Shown: positions 1 through 6,745 of the stretch, one piece after another
Layout: each line of letters starts with the position of its first letter
Numbering within the stretch: position 1 is the stretch's first letter
Origin: an uncultured Pelagibacteraceae bacterium
Lineage (GTDB): Bacteria > Pseudomonadota > Alphaproteobacteria > Pelagibacterales > Pelagibacteraceae
Assembly: GCA_902590295.1 (NCBI GenBank)
Contig: CACIWH010000015.1
Span: 1-9,306 of the forward strand
Length of the DNA stretch: 9,306 nucleotides
Direction of reading: 5' to 3'
The notes under the pieces: model-generated
The model's database searches: none
What the model was told of the DNA's origin: nothing
What the model saw: the letters and a program-made list of their open reading frames with translations, nothing else
Position numbers and translations under genes: made by a program

Positions 1-78
1 TAATCCATCATTATCAAATTTAGGGGACAATAAATTTCCCTCTTCAATATCTGTGACATTTTCTCTTTTTTTAAACAT
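1..78 (-). CDS. hisI: Phosphoribosyl-AMP cyclohydrolase, N-terminal fragment (cut by window edge)
   Basis: The minus strand reads 26 open codons from an ATG at 78-76 to the window edge. The peptide begins MFKKRENV and continues with an acidic stretch, then LLSPKFDNDGL. An E-E-G followed by L-x-P-K-F-D-x-x-G-L is the usual N-terminus of alphaproteobacterial HisI, which opens the purine ring of phosphoribosyl-AMP in histidine synthesis in the cytoplasm. The catalytic and zinc-binding residues lie beyond the window, so function cannot be confirmed here. The gene diverges from folE, with 77 bases between the two start codons. Identification rests on this short motif only. Confidence 0.75.
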   Translation of the reverse strand, partial: MFKKRENVTDIEEGNLLSPKFDNDGL

Positions 79-108
79 ATTTTTAGAAGTATTTAGCACA
101 TAAAAGAT

Positions 109-114
109 TATAAT
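109..114 (+). promoter_or_regulatory. Candidate -10 element for the folE unit
   Basis: A perfect TATAAT lies 41 bases upstream of the folE ATG, in the hisI/folE divergent spacer. No convincing -35 hexamer sits 16-18 bases further upstream. In such AT-rich DNA a chance match is easy, so this is a weak call. If used, transcription would start near 121, giving a leader of about 35 bases. Confidence 0.3.
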
Positions 115-155
115 AAATATTTTAAAAAGGTTAAATTATATATATAACTATTGCG

Positions 156-767
156 ATGAAATTAGTTAAAGAACAAAATAAGCCAATAAATAATAACGAA
201 GTATCAGACAAAGAAGCTGAAGAGGCTTATATCAAAATATTAAAATGGATAGGGGAAGATCCAAGCAGAGAAGGATTATTAGAAACTCCTAAAAGAGTTT
301 TAAAAGCATATAGAGAATATTTTAAAGGCTACCAAGAAGACCCTAATAAAATACTAAGCAAAACTTTTGGCGATGTAGAGGGATACAACGATATGGTAAT
401 ACAAAAAAATATATCAGTTCAGAGTCATTGCGAACATCACATGGCACCGATTTTAGGAATTGCACATGTAGCTTACATGCCAAATGAAAGAGTTGTAGGT
501 TTAAGTAAACTTGCTAGAGTTGTAGAAGTTTTTTCAAGAAGAATGCAAACTCAAGAAAGATTAACAAAACAAATTGCAACAACTTTGATGGACTCTTTAC
601 AAGCTAAAGGAGTAGCAGTTACAATAAATGCGACTCACCAATGTATGACAACTAGAGGAATTAAAAAGGAACAAGCCACAACTATAACTAATTATTATTT
701 AGGTAAATTTAAAGACGACCTAGCTTGTCAAAATAGATATCTAAGATTTATTAGTAGCAAAATCTAA
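156..767 (+). CDS. folE: GTP cyclohydrolase I
   Basis: FolE converts GTP to 7,8-dihydroneopterin triphosphate, the first step of folate (tetrahydropterin) synthesis, as a cytoplasmic homodecamer. The 203-aa length is normal for a bacterial type I enzyme. The zinc and catalytic residues are all visible: C92 and H95 as ligands with H94 beside them in the C-E-H-H motif at 92-95, then H161 and the third ligand C163 in HQCMTTRG (161-168). The stretch VVGLSKLARVVE (113-124) is also a family hallmark. The ATG at 156 is the first usable start after the in-frame stop at 132-134. It has no good Shine-Dalgarno sequence; an AAGG lies about 25 bases upstream, too far to help. The next gene follows after 17 bases, so they are probably co-transcribed. 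Confidence 0.96.
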   Translation: MKLVKEQNKPINNNEVSDKEAEEAYIKILKWIGEDPSREGLLETPKRVLKAYREYFKGYQEDPNKILSKTFGDVEGYNDMVIQKNISVQSHCEHHMAPILGIAHVAYMPNERVVGLSKLARVVEVFSRRMQTQERLTKQIATTLMDSLQAKGVAVTINATHQCMTTRGIKKEQATTITNYYLGKFKDDLACQNRYLRFISSKI

Positions 768-784
768 TAAATTAAAAAAAAGTA

Positions 785-1786
785 ATGTCTGATAATTTTA
801 AAGCATTAATCGTAAATCAAGAGGGTGAAAAGTTTTCAAGAGAAATTAAAACTATAGAGAAATCATTTTTAAAACATGGTGATGTTCTAGTTAAAGTTGA
901 CTATTCTACATTAAATTTTAAAGATGCTTTAATTTTAAAAAATGGTGCAAGATTAGTTAAAGAATTTCCACATATTCCAGGTATCGATTTTTCAGGTACA
1001 GTAGTTGAAAGTAAAAGTGAAAAATTTAAAGAGGGTGATGAAATAATCCAGACCGGCTGGAGAGTTGGTGAAATTTACTTTGGTGGATATTCTCAATTTG
1101 CAAAAGTAAATTCAAATTTTTTGGTAAAAAAACCTAAAGGAATTACATCGAGACAAGCTATGATGTTAGGTACTGCTGGCATGACAGCAATCCAATGTGC
1201 ATTTACAACCAAACAAACTAGAGAGGTTTTGTTACTTGGAGAAAAAGTTAACGATGTAATTGTTACCGGTGCTTCTGGTGGAGTTGGCAGTATTGCCGTT
1301 ATGATATTAAGTAAAATGGGTTGCAATGTAACAGCCGCAACAACTAAGCCAAATGAAGAATATCTTAAATCACTAGGTGCAAAAACTATAATAAAATCAG
1401 GTGATTTAGATAAAGAGGCTAGACCATTGGATAAAGGATTGTACGATGGTGCAGTTGATACAGTTGGTGGAAATATTTTAGCTAATATTTTATCCCATGT
1501 TAAACCTAATGGAATAGTTGCTGCGTGTGGAAATGCATCAAGTATAAAATTAAATACTACTGTAATGCCTTTTATCATAAGAGGTGTAAAACTTTGGGGC
1601 ATCGACTCTGTAAGTGTATCTATAAAGCGAAGAGAATTTTTGTGGGATGAAGTTTCAAAACTTGTAGACTTCGATTTACTTGACAAGTCAATTAAAGAGA
1701 TTAGTCTCGAACAACTTTTAGTTGAATATTCAAAAATGCTTGAAGGCAAAACTTCTGGAAGATACATTATTAATGTTAATAAATAA
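785..1786 (+). CDS. acuI: AcuI/YhdH-type NADPH-dependent acryloyl-CoA reductase (MDR superfamily)
   Basis: A 333-aa zinc-independent medium-chain dehydrogenase/reductase. The N-terminal GroES-like half has the YhdH/AcuI hallmarks DYSTLNFKDAL (39-49) and FPHIPGIDFSGTV (61-73). The Rossmann half has the nucleotide-binding loop VTGASGGVGS (160-169), followed by EYLKSLGA (192-199), VDTVGG (224-229), VAACG (245-249) and WGIDSV (271-276). Characterised AcuI proteins reduce acryloyl-CoA to propionyl-CoA with NADPH, which detoxifies acrylate from DMSP cleavage and feeds 3-carbon assimilation. E. coli YhdH is a close relative, and older annotations call the group quinone oxidoreductase. The subfamily call is firm from sequence; acryloyl-CoA as the physiological substrate is inference. 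The stop codon shares one base with the LysR start codon (TAATG at 1784-1788), indicating translational coupling. Confidence 0.82.
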   Translation: MSDNFKALIVNQEGEKFSREIKTIEKSFLKHGDVLVKVDYSTLNFKDALILKNGARLVKEFPHIPGIDFSGTVVESKSEKFKEGDEIIQTGWRVGEIYFGGYSQFAKVNSNFLVKKPKGITSRQAMMLGTAGMTAIQCAFTTKQTREVLLLGEKVNDVIVTGASGGVGSIAVMILSKMGCNVTAATTKPNEEYLKSLGAKTIIKSGDLDKEARPLDKGLYDGAVDTVGGNILANILSHVKPNGIVAACGNASSIKLNTTVMPFIIRGVKLWGIDSVSVSIKRREFLWDEVSKLVDFDLLDKSIKEISLEQLLVEYSKMLEGKTSGRYIINVNK

Positions 1787-2676
1787 TGGATTGGGACAAG
1801 CTAAAAATATTTCATGCAGTTGCAGAAGCTGGTAGTTTTACAAGTGCAACAGTTAATCTAAATCTCAGTCAATCAGCAATAAGTAGACAAATTCAGGCTT
1901 TAGAGGAAGACTTGAAAGTAAAACTATTTGAGAGACACGCAAGAGGTCTTACTTTAACAGAAAATGGAGAATACGTATTCAAGACTGCCCATGAGGTAAT
2001 TAGTAAGCTTAAAGAGGTCGAAACTTCACTTGGAGATCAAAAAAATAAACCAAGCGGTAAACTAACTGTCACCACTGTTGTAAGTTTTGGAACAACATGG
2101 CTAACCCCAAGAATTCAAGAATTTATGCAACTAAATCCAGATATAGAAGTAGAGCTTATTTTTGATGACAAAGAGCTAGATTTAAGCACAAGGCAAGCTG
2201 ATATTGGTATCTTTATGAGAAGACCTAAACAATTGAATTACATTCAAAAAAAGTTGATAGATATAAATTACCATATTTATGGTTCTCCAAAATATTTGGA
2301 AAAACATGGTTTTCCTAAAAGCACAAGTGACTTAAATAAACACTCTTTTATATCATTTGGAAGAGGCGCTCCTTCACCAGTTTATAATCCTGATTGGGCT
2401 TTAAAATTAGGTACTAAAGATAATAAAAAAAGGAAAACTGTGATGAAAGTTAACAGTGTTTATGGCTTATTGTTAGCCGTTCAAAGTGGAGTTGGATTAG
2501 CTGCTTTACCTGACTACATTACAGTAAATCAGCCTAATATTGTTAAAGTATTACCAAACATTGAAGGCCCAATAACCGAGGCGCATTTTGTTTACCCACA
2601 ATCAATGAAAAATGTAGCCAGAGTTCAGGCTTTTAGAAACTTTTTATATAGCAAAATCTCAGAGTGGGAGTTTTAA
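1786..2676 (+). CDS. LysR-family transcriptional regulator, coupled to the AcuI-type gene
   Basis: A 296-aa regulator with the LysR layout. The N-terminal winged helix-turn-helix covers about residues 3-62, with FHAVAEAGSFTSAT (9-22), LNLSQSAISRQIQALE (26-41) and FERHARGLTLTENG (53-66). A linker helix follows, then a periplasmic-binding-protein-like effector domain from about residue 90 to 290. Such proteins are usually tetramers that bind T-N11-A dyads and respond to a small molecule. The ligand cannot be read from this sequence. Its start codon overlaps the stop of the upstream reductase gene, so the two are almost surely one transcript. This is a tandem arrangement rather than the classic divergent LysR one, which suggests it may monitor the reductase pathway or be autoregulated. 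No clear intrinsic terminator follows it. Confidence 0.93.
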   Translation: MDWDKLKIFHAVAEAGSFTSATVNLNLSQSAISRQIQALEEDLKVKLFERHARGLTLTENGEYVFKTAHEVISKLKEVETSLGDQKNKPSGKLTVTTVVSFGTTWLTPRIQEFMQLNPDIEVELIFDDKELDLSTRQADIGIFMRRPKQLNYIQKKLIDINYHIYGSPKYLEKHGFPKSTSDLNKHSFISFGRGAPSPVYNPDWALKLGTKDNKKRKTVMKVNSVYGLLLAVQSGVGLAALPDYITVNQPNIVKVLPNIEGPITEAHFVYPQSMKNVARVQAFRNFLYSKISEWEF

Positions 2677-2683
2677 ATATCGC

Positions 2684-2699
2684 TTGACGCCTGCGTCAA
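2684..2699. repeat. Perfect 16-bp dyad after the LysR gene, possible operator
   Basis: TTGACGC and GCGTCAA form perfect 7-base arms around CT, starting eight bases after the LysR stop codon. As RNA it could fold into a 6-bp stem with a CCUG loop, but no T-run follows, so it does not look like an intrinsic terminator. It is clearly richer in G+C than its surroundings and lies just upstream of the iron boxes. It may be a regulator binding site; the partner is unknown. Confidence 0.5.
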
Positions 2700-2704
2700 T
2701 ATAT

Positions 2705-2764
2705 GCGATTGATAATCATTATCATTGAGATTAATTATCATTTTCAATGAGATTAATTCTCATT
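2705..2764 (+). promoter_or_regulatory. Cluster of three Fur/RirA-type iron boxes controlling the iron operon
   Basis: Three 15-bp sites fit TGA-N9-TCA. Box 1 (2710-2724) is TGATAATCATTATCA, a perfect 7-1-7 palindrome; with its left flank (2705-2723) it matches the 19-bp enterobacterial Fur consensus at 16 of 19 positions. Box 2 (2726-2740) is TGAGATTAATTATCA and box 3 (2748-2762) is TGAGATTAATTCTCA. Boxes 2 and 3 lie in a 22-bp tandem repeat, 19 of 21 bases identical (2722-2742 and 2744-2764). TGA-N9-TCA is the iron-responsive RirA ('Iron-Rhodo') box described for alphaproteobacteria, and box 1 also fits Fur/Mur. Sited 34-88 bases before the ferric-binding protein gene, the cluster most likely represses the operon when iron is plentiful. 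Which regulator binds is not decided by sequence. Confidence 0.8.
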
Positions 2765-2797
2765 ATCAACAGTGCGGAAGAAGGGTAAATAAAAAAA

Positions 2798-3823
2798 ATG
2801 AAGAAACTAAGTATTTATACAATACTTTTAACTTTCATTTCTAGTTTAACGATAGCTGCTGAAGTTAATATATTTAATGCAAGACATTACAAAGCTGATG
2901 CAGAACTTTACAGTAAATTCACAAACAAAACTGGAATTAAAGTTAATTTAATAAACGGAAAAGCAGGAGCTCTTGAAAAAAGAATGACCGAAGAGGGAGC
3001 AGATTCTTCCGCTGATCTTTACATCACTGCTGATGCTGGTCGATGTGGAGCATTCAAAGCAAAAGGTATGACGCAAGGTGGTCTAATTTCACCTGCAATA
3101 AAAGCAGCTGTTCCGTCAAACTTTAGAACAAACCATTGGACAGGAATTGCTAAAAGAGCAAGAATTGTTTACTACGCTCCAGATAGAGTATCAGGTGCAG
3201 AGTTGTCAGGTTTAACTTATGAAAGTTTAGCTGATCCGAAATGGAAGGGTAGATTAGTAATTAGAGCATCAGGTAATATTTATAATAAATCACTTGTAGC
3301 ATCATTAGTTAAAAATAATGGTAAAAAAGCTACAGCTGATTGGGCAAAAGGTGTTGTTGCGAACATGGCTAGGACACCAACAGGAAATGACCGAGCTCAA
3401 ATTATGGCCGTTGCTGCTGGGGAAGCAGATATTGCTGTTGCTAATACATATTATCTAGCATTAATGTTATCAGGAAACAAAGGAGCAGAGCAACAAGCTG
3501 CTGCAAAAAAAGTAAAAGCTTTCTTTCCTAACCAAAATGATAGAGGAACACATATGAATATTAGTTGTGCTGCTTTAGTAAAAGGCGCACCTAATAAATC
3601 AAATGCGATTAAACTTGTAGAGTTTTTGTTAACTCCAGAAGCTCAAGAGCACTTTACAAATAATACTTTTGAGTTTCCAATGATCGATGGTGTTTCTCCA
3701 AGCCCGCTGGTTGTGAACAATATAGGATTAGATTTTAAACAAGATCTAAAAACTAAAGTCTCAAGTTATGGCGCTAAACAAGCTGATGCATTAGAGGTAA
3801 TGACAGCAGCTGGTTGGAAATAA
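2798..3823 (+). CDS. futA: Periplasmic ferric iron-binding protein (FutA/FbpA family)
   Basis: A 341-aa exported solute-binding protein that captures Fe(III) in the periplasm and delivers it to the permease encoded downstream. Residues 1-21 form a signal peptide (KK, hydrophobic core, then cleavage probably after TIAA). All five positions that bind iron in cyanobacterial FutA1, as I recall them, have counterparts at matching spacing: H30-Y31, Y162 in NIYNKSL, and the pair Y218-Y219 in ANTYYLA. The sequence YITADAGR (75-82) is also typical. The mature protein has only two cysteines, C83 and C257, at sites where relatives usually have other residues. The start is preceded by GAAGAAGGG at 2777-2785, a usable ribosome site though about 12 bases away. 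Iron boxes lie directly upstream. Calling it ferric-specific is well supported; the exact iron complex taken up is unknown. Confidence 0.93.
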   Translation: MKKLSIYTILLTFISSLTIAAEVNIFNARHYKADAELYSKFTNKTGIKVNLINGKAGALEKRMTEEGADSSADLYITADAGRCGAFKAKGMTQGGLISPAIKAAVPSNFRTNHWTGIAKRARIVYYAPDRVSGAELSGLTYESLADPKWKGRLVIRASGNIYNKSLVASLVKNNGKKATADWAKGVVANMARTPTGNDRAQIMAVAAGEADIAVANTYYLALMLSGNKGAEQQAAAKKVKAFFPNQNDRGTHMNISCAALVKGAPNKSNAIKLVEFLLTPEAQEHFTNNTFEFPMIDGVSPSPLVVNNIGLDFKQDLKTKVSSYGAKQADALEVMTAAGWK

Positions 3824-3824
3824 T

Positions 3825-3995
3825 ATGGAAGATAAAAAAAAATTTATTTCTGAAATTGATTATAATAAATCTTCTAAAGGATGCTCACCGTGTCTTTCAG
3901 AGTGTAAAAAAATCAATGACAGAATAAATAAAAGAAATTTATCTGATATTAAAGATAAGGAGGTTCCGCACATCCTAAAAGTTTTTGATTTTTAG
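3825..3995 (+). CDS. Unrecognised 56-aa cysteine-containing small protein inside the iron operon
   Basis: An ATG one base after the futA stop codon (TAATATG) opens a 56-codon frame ending in TAG. The product begins MEDKKKFISEID, has the core GCSPCLSECKK (19-29) and ends HILKVFDF. Three cysteines, C20, C23 and C27, give C-x2-C-x3-C. It has no signal peptide or membrane segment, so it should be cytoplasmic; charged residues, mostly Lys, Asp and Glu, dominate. I do not recognise a family. The near-overlap with futA, use of the whole gap up to the hairpin at 4011, and 56 codons without a stop in AT-rich DNA favour a real gene. Inference: the cysteines could bind iron, another metal or an Fe-S cluster, making it a possible accessory or sensor of the importer. 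A chance ORF remains possible. Confidence 0.6.
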   Translation: MEDKKKFISEIDYNKSSKGCSPCLSECKKINDRINKRNLSDIKDKEVPHILKVFDF

Positions 3996-4010
3996 ATAAT
4001 TTCTTGATTG

Positions 4011-4050
4011 TATGCCCGTAGACGATCTCCTCTATGGGCATATTTAATTT
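4011..4050 (+). terminator. Strong hairpin between binding-protein and permease genes, probable attenuator or partial terminator
   Basis: TATGCCCGTAGA (4011-4022) pairs with TCTATGGGCATA (4031-4042): 12 pairs with a single G-U wobble and an 8-base loop. TTTAATTT follows, a short interrupted T-run. This fits a leaky intrinsic terminator, or a 3'-end stabiliser for the upstream mRNA. Such hairpins often sit after the binding-protein gene of an importer and lower permease expression relative to it. Confidence 0.7.
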
Positions 4051-4054
4051 CATG

Positions 4055-4074
4055 ATTATAAGGCGGATTATAAT
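4055..4074 (+). promoter_or_regulatory. Ribosome binding site of the permease gene, framed by an inverted repeat
   Basis: AAGGCGG at 4060-4066 is a good ribosome site eight bases before the permease ATG at 4075, and supports that start. It sits between perfect arms ATTATAA (4055-4061) and TTATAAT (4068-4074). The stem would be all A-U and weak, so a regulatory role is doubtful. Confidence 0.55.
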
Positions 4075-5688
4075 ATGAAAAAATTTAATATTTGGTACCT
4101 AAGCTCTTTTCTCATCTCTTTTGTAGTTTTAATTCCTATAGCAACTGTTTCTTTCAGTTTTTTTGAGGAGACAACAGAATATTACAAAATTTTAAAAGAA
4201 ACTTTTTTAATAGAATATATATATAATTCCATAACTTTATTACTTGGAGTTTTGATTTTAACTTTTATCTTTGGAACAGGCACAGCTTATCTTGTTTCTT
4301 TTTATGTTTTTCCAGGAAGTAATTTTTTTAAATGGGCTTTAATATTATCTTTTGCTGTTCCTCCGTATATTTATGCGTACTCTATTTTTGCTTTCTTTGA
4401 TAATTATGGAACAGCTTTTACCATTCTTAAAAATTTATTTGGTGAGGGGGAATACAATAAACACATACCGAAATTTAGCGGCATGTTTGGAGCGATATTA
4501 TCATTATCCTTTTCTTTGTTTGCTTATGTATACATTTTAGCTAGAGCTTCTTTTTTATATCAATCTCAAAATTTAATAGACCTTAGTAAAAATTTGGGAT
4601 TTTCTAAAATAATGGCTTTTTTAAAGGTTATTTTACCATCTGCTAGGCCCGCAATAGTTGCTGGATTGTCATTGGTAGCAATGGAAACTTTGGCAGAATT
4701 CGGTGCTGTAGACTTCTTTTCAATAAATACTCTAACAACTGGGATATATAATTCATGGACAACATTTGATGACCTTGCATTCGCAAATAGACTTTCATTC
4801 TTTTTATTATTATTTATTTTTGCTTTATTCATTTTAGAAAATTTATCAAGAAAACAAGCAAAATATCATTCAAACTCATCGGGCAGATTTAAACAACAAG
4901 AGAAATATAAATTAAATGGAGGAAAAAGTTTTTTGGCATTTTTATTTTGCTTTGTAATATTTTTTTTAAGTTTCATATTTCCATTTAGCCAAATGTTGTA
5001 TTGGACAATTATTTATTCTGATAATCTTTTTGATTTAGAAGTATTAAGTCTAATTTATAATACTTCATATTTAGTTTTTTTATCAAGTTTAGCACTTATT
5101 ATTTTTTCATTTATATCTAATTACGGAATGAGAGTTTCAAAAAGCAAACCATTAAATATAATGAATACACTATCAATATCTGGATATGCAATACCTGGTG
5201 TAATATTAGCAATTGCATTTATTACTTTTATTGCATGGTTTGATAATAATTTTGTAAAGTTATTTGGATTTGAATCTATCAAAAAAGTTTTTTTTGGTTC
5301 AATACTAGGACTTATTATAGTTTATTTTATTAGATTTTACTCATTAGCGTGTAACGGTATAAAGTCAGGGTACGAAAAAATAAATCTTTCTGTTGATGAA
5401 AGTGCATATTTATTAGGTTATTCAAAAATTAAAACATTTGTTAATATACATATACCTTATTTAAGAAATTCAGTTTTATTTGTGGCAATTTTAATCTCTC
5501 TTGAAATAATTAGAGAACTTCCAATTACTTTAATTTTAAGGCCTTTTAATTTTGAGACATTCGCAACTACTGCGTATATATATGCATCTGAGGATTTGTT
5601 AGAGGCAGCTGCAGCACCGTCTTTAATTTTAATCTTAATTGCAAGTGTATTTATTTTATCAACATCTAAGTTTATATTGCGAGATTAA
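4075..5688 (+). CDS. futB: Ferric iron ABC transporter permease, fused two-domain (FutB/FbpB type)
   Basis: A 537-aa inner-membrane protein made of two homologous BPD_transp_1 halves, the usual form for FbpB/FutB iron permeases. Hydrophobic helices cover about residues 8-30, 50-78, 86-108, 136-157, 190-205 and 239-255 in the first half. After a hydrophilic linker (about 257-283), they resume at 285-310, 329-350, 366-388, 407-425, 465-480 and 514-530. Each half carries an EAA-type loop for docking the ATPase: DLSKNLGFSKIMAFLKVILP (169-188), and a second loop from DESAYLLGYSKI (441-452) through the HIP at 459-461. The gene follows the hairpin and a clear ribosome site. Its stop codon abuts the ATPase start codon (TAAATG), so translation of the two is probably coupled. 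Iron as substrate is inferred from the adjacent binding protein and the upstream iron boxes. Confidence 0.92.
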   Translation: MKKFNIWYLSSFLISFVVLIPIATVSFSFFEETTEYYKILKETFLIEYIYNSITLLLGVLILTFIFGTGTAYLVSFYVFPGSNFFKWALILSFAVPPYIYAYSIFAFFDNYGTAFTILKNLFGEGEYNKHIPKFSGMFGAILSLSFSLFAYVYILARASFLYQSQNLIDLSKNLGFSKIMAFLKVILPSARPAIVAGLSLVAMETLAEFGAVDFFSINTLTTGIYNSWTTFDDLAFANRLSFFLLLFIFALFILENLSRKQAKYHSNSSGRFKQQEKYKLNGGKSFLAFLFCFVIFFLSFIFPFSQMLYWTIIYSDNLFDLEVLSLIYNTSYLVFLSSLALIIFSFISNYGMRVSKSKPLNIMNTLSISGYAIPGVILAIAFITFIAWFDNNFVKLFGFESIKKVFFGSILGLIIVYFIRFYSLACNGIKSGYEKINLSVDESAYLLGYSKIKTFVNIHIPYLRNSVLFVAILISLEIIRELPITLILRPFNFETFATTAYIYASEDLLEAAAAPSLILILIASVFILSTSKFILRD

Positions 5689-6744
5689 ATGAAAAATATT
5701 TTTGAAATAAAAAACGTAAATTTTTCAGTAGATGGAATTGAAAAAGTAAAAAACGTTTCTTTTTCGATCAAAAATGAAGGAGATATAATTTGTTTGTTAG
5801 GACCTTCTGGCATAGGTAAAACTACAATTTTAAGAACTATAGCAGGGCTTGAAAAAATTAATAAAGGTGAAATTTTTTTAAAAGGACAGTTAATATCTTC
5901 AAAAGATAATCATGTGGAGCCAGAAAATAGAAATATATCATTAGCTTTTCAGGATAATTGTTTATTTCCCCATTACACTGTAGAAAAAAATATCCAAATA
6001 GCTGTAAATAGAAATAAAAATAAAACAAAAAAAATTATCCCAGATTTTATAATTAAATTGTTAAATTTAAATAATGTCTTAAAAAAATTTCCCCATCAAA
6101 TAAGTGCTGGTGAAGCACAACGGGTTTCTCTAGCGAGATCACTAGTATTTGAACCAGACTTATTACTTTTAGATGAGCCACTGTCAAACGTTGATCAAAG
6201 CTTTAAGGAAGAAATACAAATACAACTCAAAAAAATCTTAAAAAATTTAAAAATAACGACAATTGTAGTAACCCACGATTCCTATGAAGCTTTTTATTTA
6301 GGCAATAAATGTGGAGTTATTTTAGATGAAAAATTAAAACAGTTTGATGACCCTTATAAAGTCTACCATTATCCAAACTCTGTTAGTGTAGTTAACTTTT
6401 TAAATAGAGGAATTTTAATACCAGCCAAAGTCACTGGAAAAAACACATTAGAAAATGATGATTTAGGCACTATAGAGGGTAAATTTGTTAAACCTGCTGA
6501 AATTGGTTCTAATGTTAAGCTATTATTACAACCTGAAGATCTTATTCATGACGACAAAAGTAACTTAAAATTTGATGTGGTAGACAGAAAATTTAGAGGG
6601 ACTAATTTTATTTATACTCTTAGAACAGAAAAAGGGAATTTAATACCAGTTTTCGTTCACTCTCACCATATTCACCAACATGATATAGATGAAAAATTTG
6701 GTATAAAAAAACCGGTTTATATTGATCATTTGGTTTGTTTTTAA
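5689..6744 (+). CDS. futC: Ferric iron ABC transporter ATP-binding protein (FutC/FbpC type)
   Basis: A 351-aa ATPase that would power iron import at the inner membrane as a dimer. In order: Walker A GPSGIGKT (38-45), Q-loop Q88, signature SAGEAQRVSLAR (139-150), a variant of LSGGQ, Walker B LLLLDEP (158-164) with catalytic E163, D-loop SNVD (166-169), and switch histidine H196 in VTHDSYEA (194-201). Residues from about 240 form a C-terminal TOBE-like domain, as in FbpC proteins. That domain has a histidine cluster, HSHHIHQH (324-331), which I believe is a family trait in shorter form. The start directly abuts the permease stop codon. The gene ends one base before the stop of the convergent regulator, with no intrinsic terminator visible between them. 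Confidence 0.94.
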   Translation: MKNIFEIKNVNFSVDGIEKVKNVSFSIKNEGDIICLLGPSGIGKTTILRTIAGLEKINKGEIFLKGQLISSKDNHVEPENRNISLAFQDNCLFPHYTVEKNIQIAVNRNKNKTKKIIPDFIIKLLNLNNVLKKFPHQISAGEAQRVSLARSLVFEPDLLLLDEPLSNVDQSFKEEIQIQLKKILKNLKITTIVVTHDSYEAFYLGNKCGVILDEKLKQFDDPYKVYHYPNSVSVVNFLNRGILIPAKVTGKNTLENDDLGTIEGKFVKPAEIGSNVKLLLQPEDLIHDDKSNLKFDVVDRKFRGTNFIYTLRTEKGNLIPVFVHSHHIHQHDIDEKFGIKKPVYIDHLVCF

Positions 6745-6745
6745 A

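Noticed and set aside
1093..1767. A 224-codon open frame on the minus strand opposite the AcuI-type gene
   Set aside because: It lies wholly within a well-conserved gene on the other strand, its product matches nothing I know, and it has no upstream signals. It is a shadow of the plus-strand gene.
2677..2797. Possible riboswitch in the leader of the iron operon
   Set aside because: The repeats are DNA-type operator boxes. After the last box only about 33 bases remain before the start codon, too few for a known riboswitch fold.
3956..3964. TAAGGAGGT, an almost ideal Shine-Dalgarno sequence inside the 56-aa small ORF
   Set aside because: No ATG, GTG or TTG follows at a useful distance, and the bases read as ordinary codons (Asp-Lys-Glu-Val) in the small ORF.
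4352..4540. A 62-codon plus-strand frame inside the permease gene
   Set aside because: It overlaps a strongly conserved membrane segment in another frame; the hydrophobic product is an echo of the permease codons.
4566..4832. An 88-codon minus-strand frame inside the permease gene
   Set aside because: It is antisense to the first EAA-type loop region and has no independent support.
6710..6719. AAACCGGTTT palindrome near the end of the ATPase gene
   Set aside because: It has no loop or T-run, lies within codons, and is short enough to be chance.
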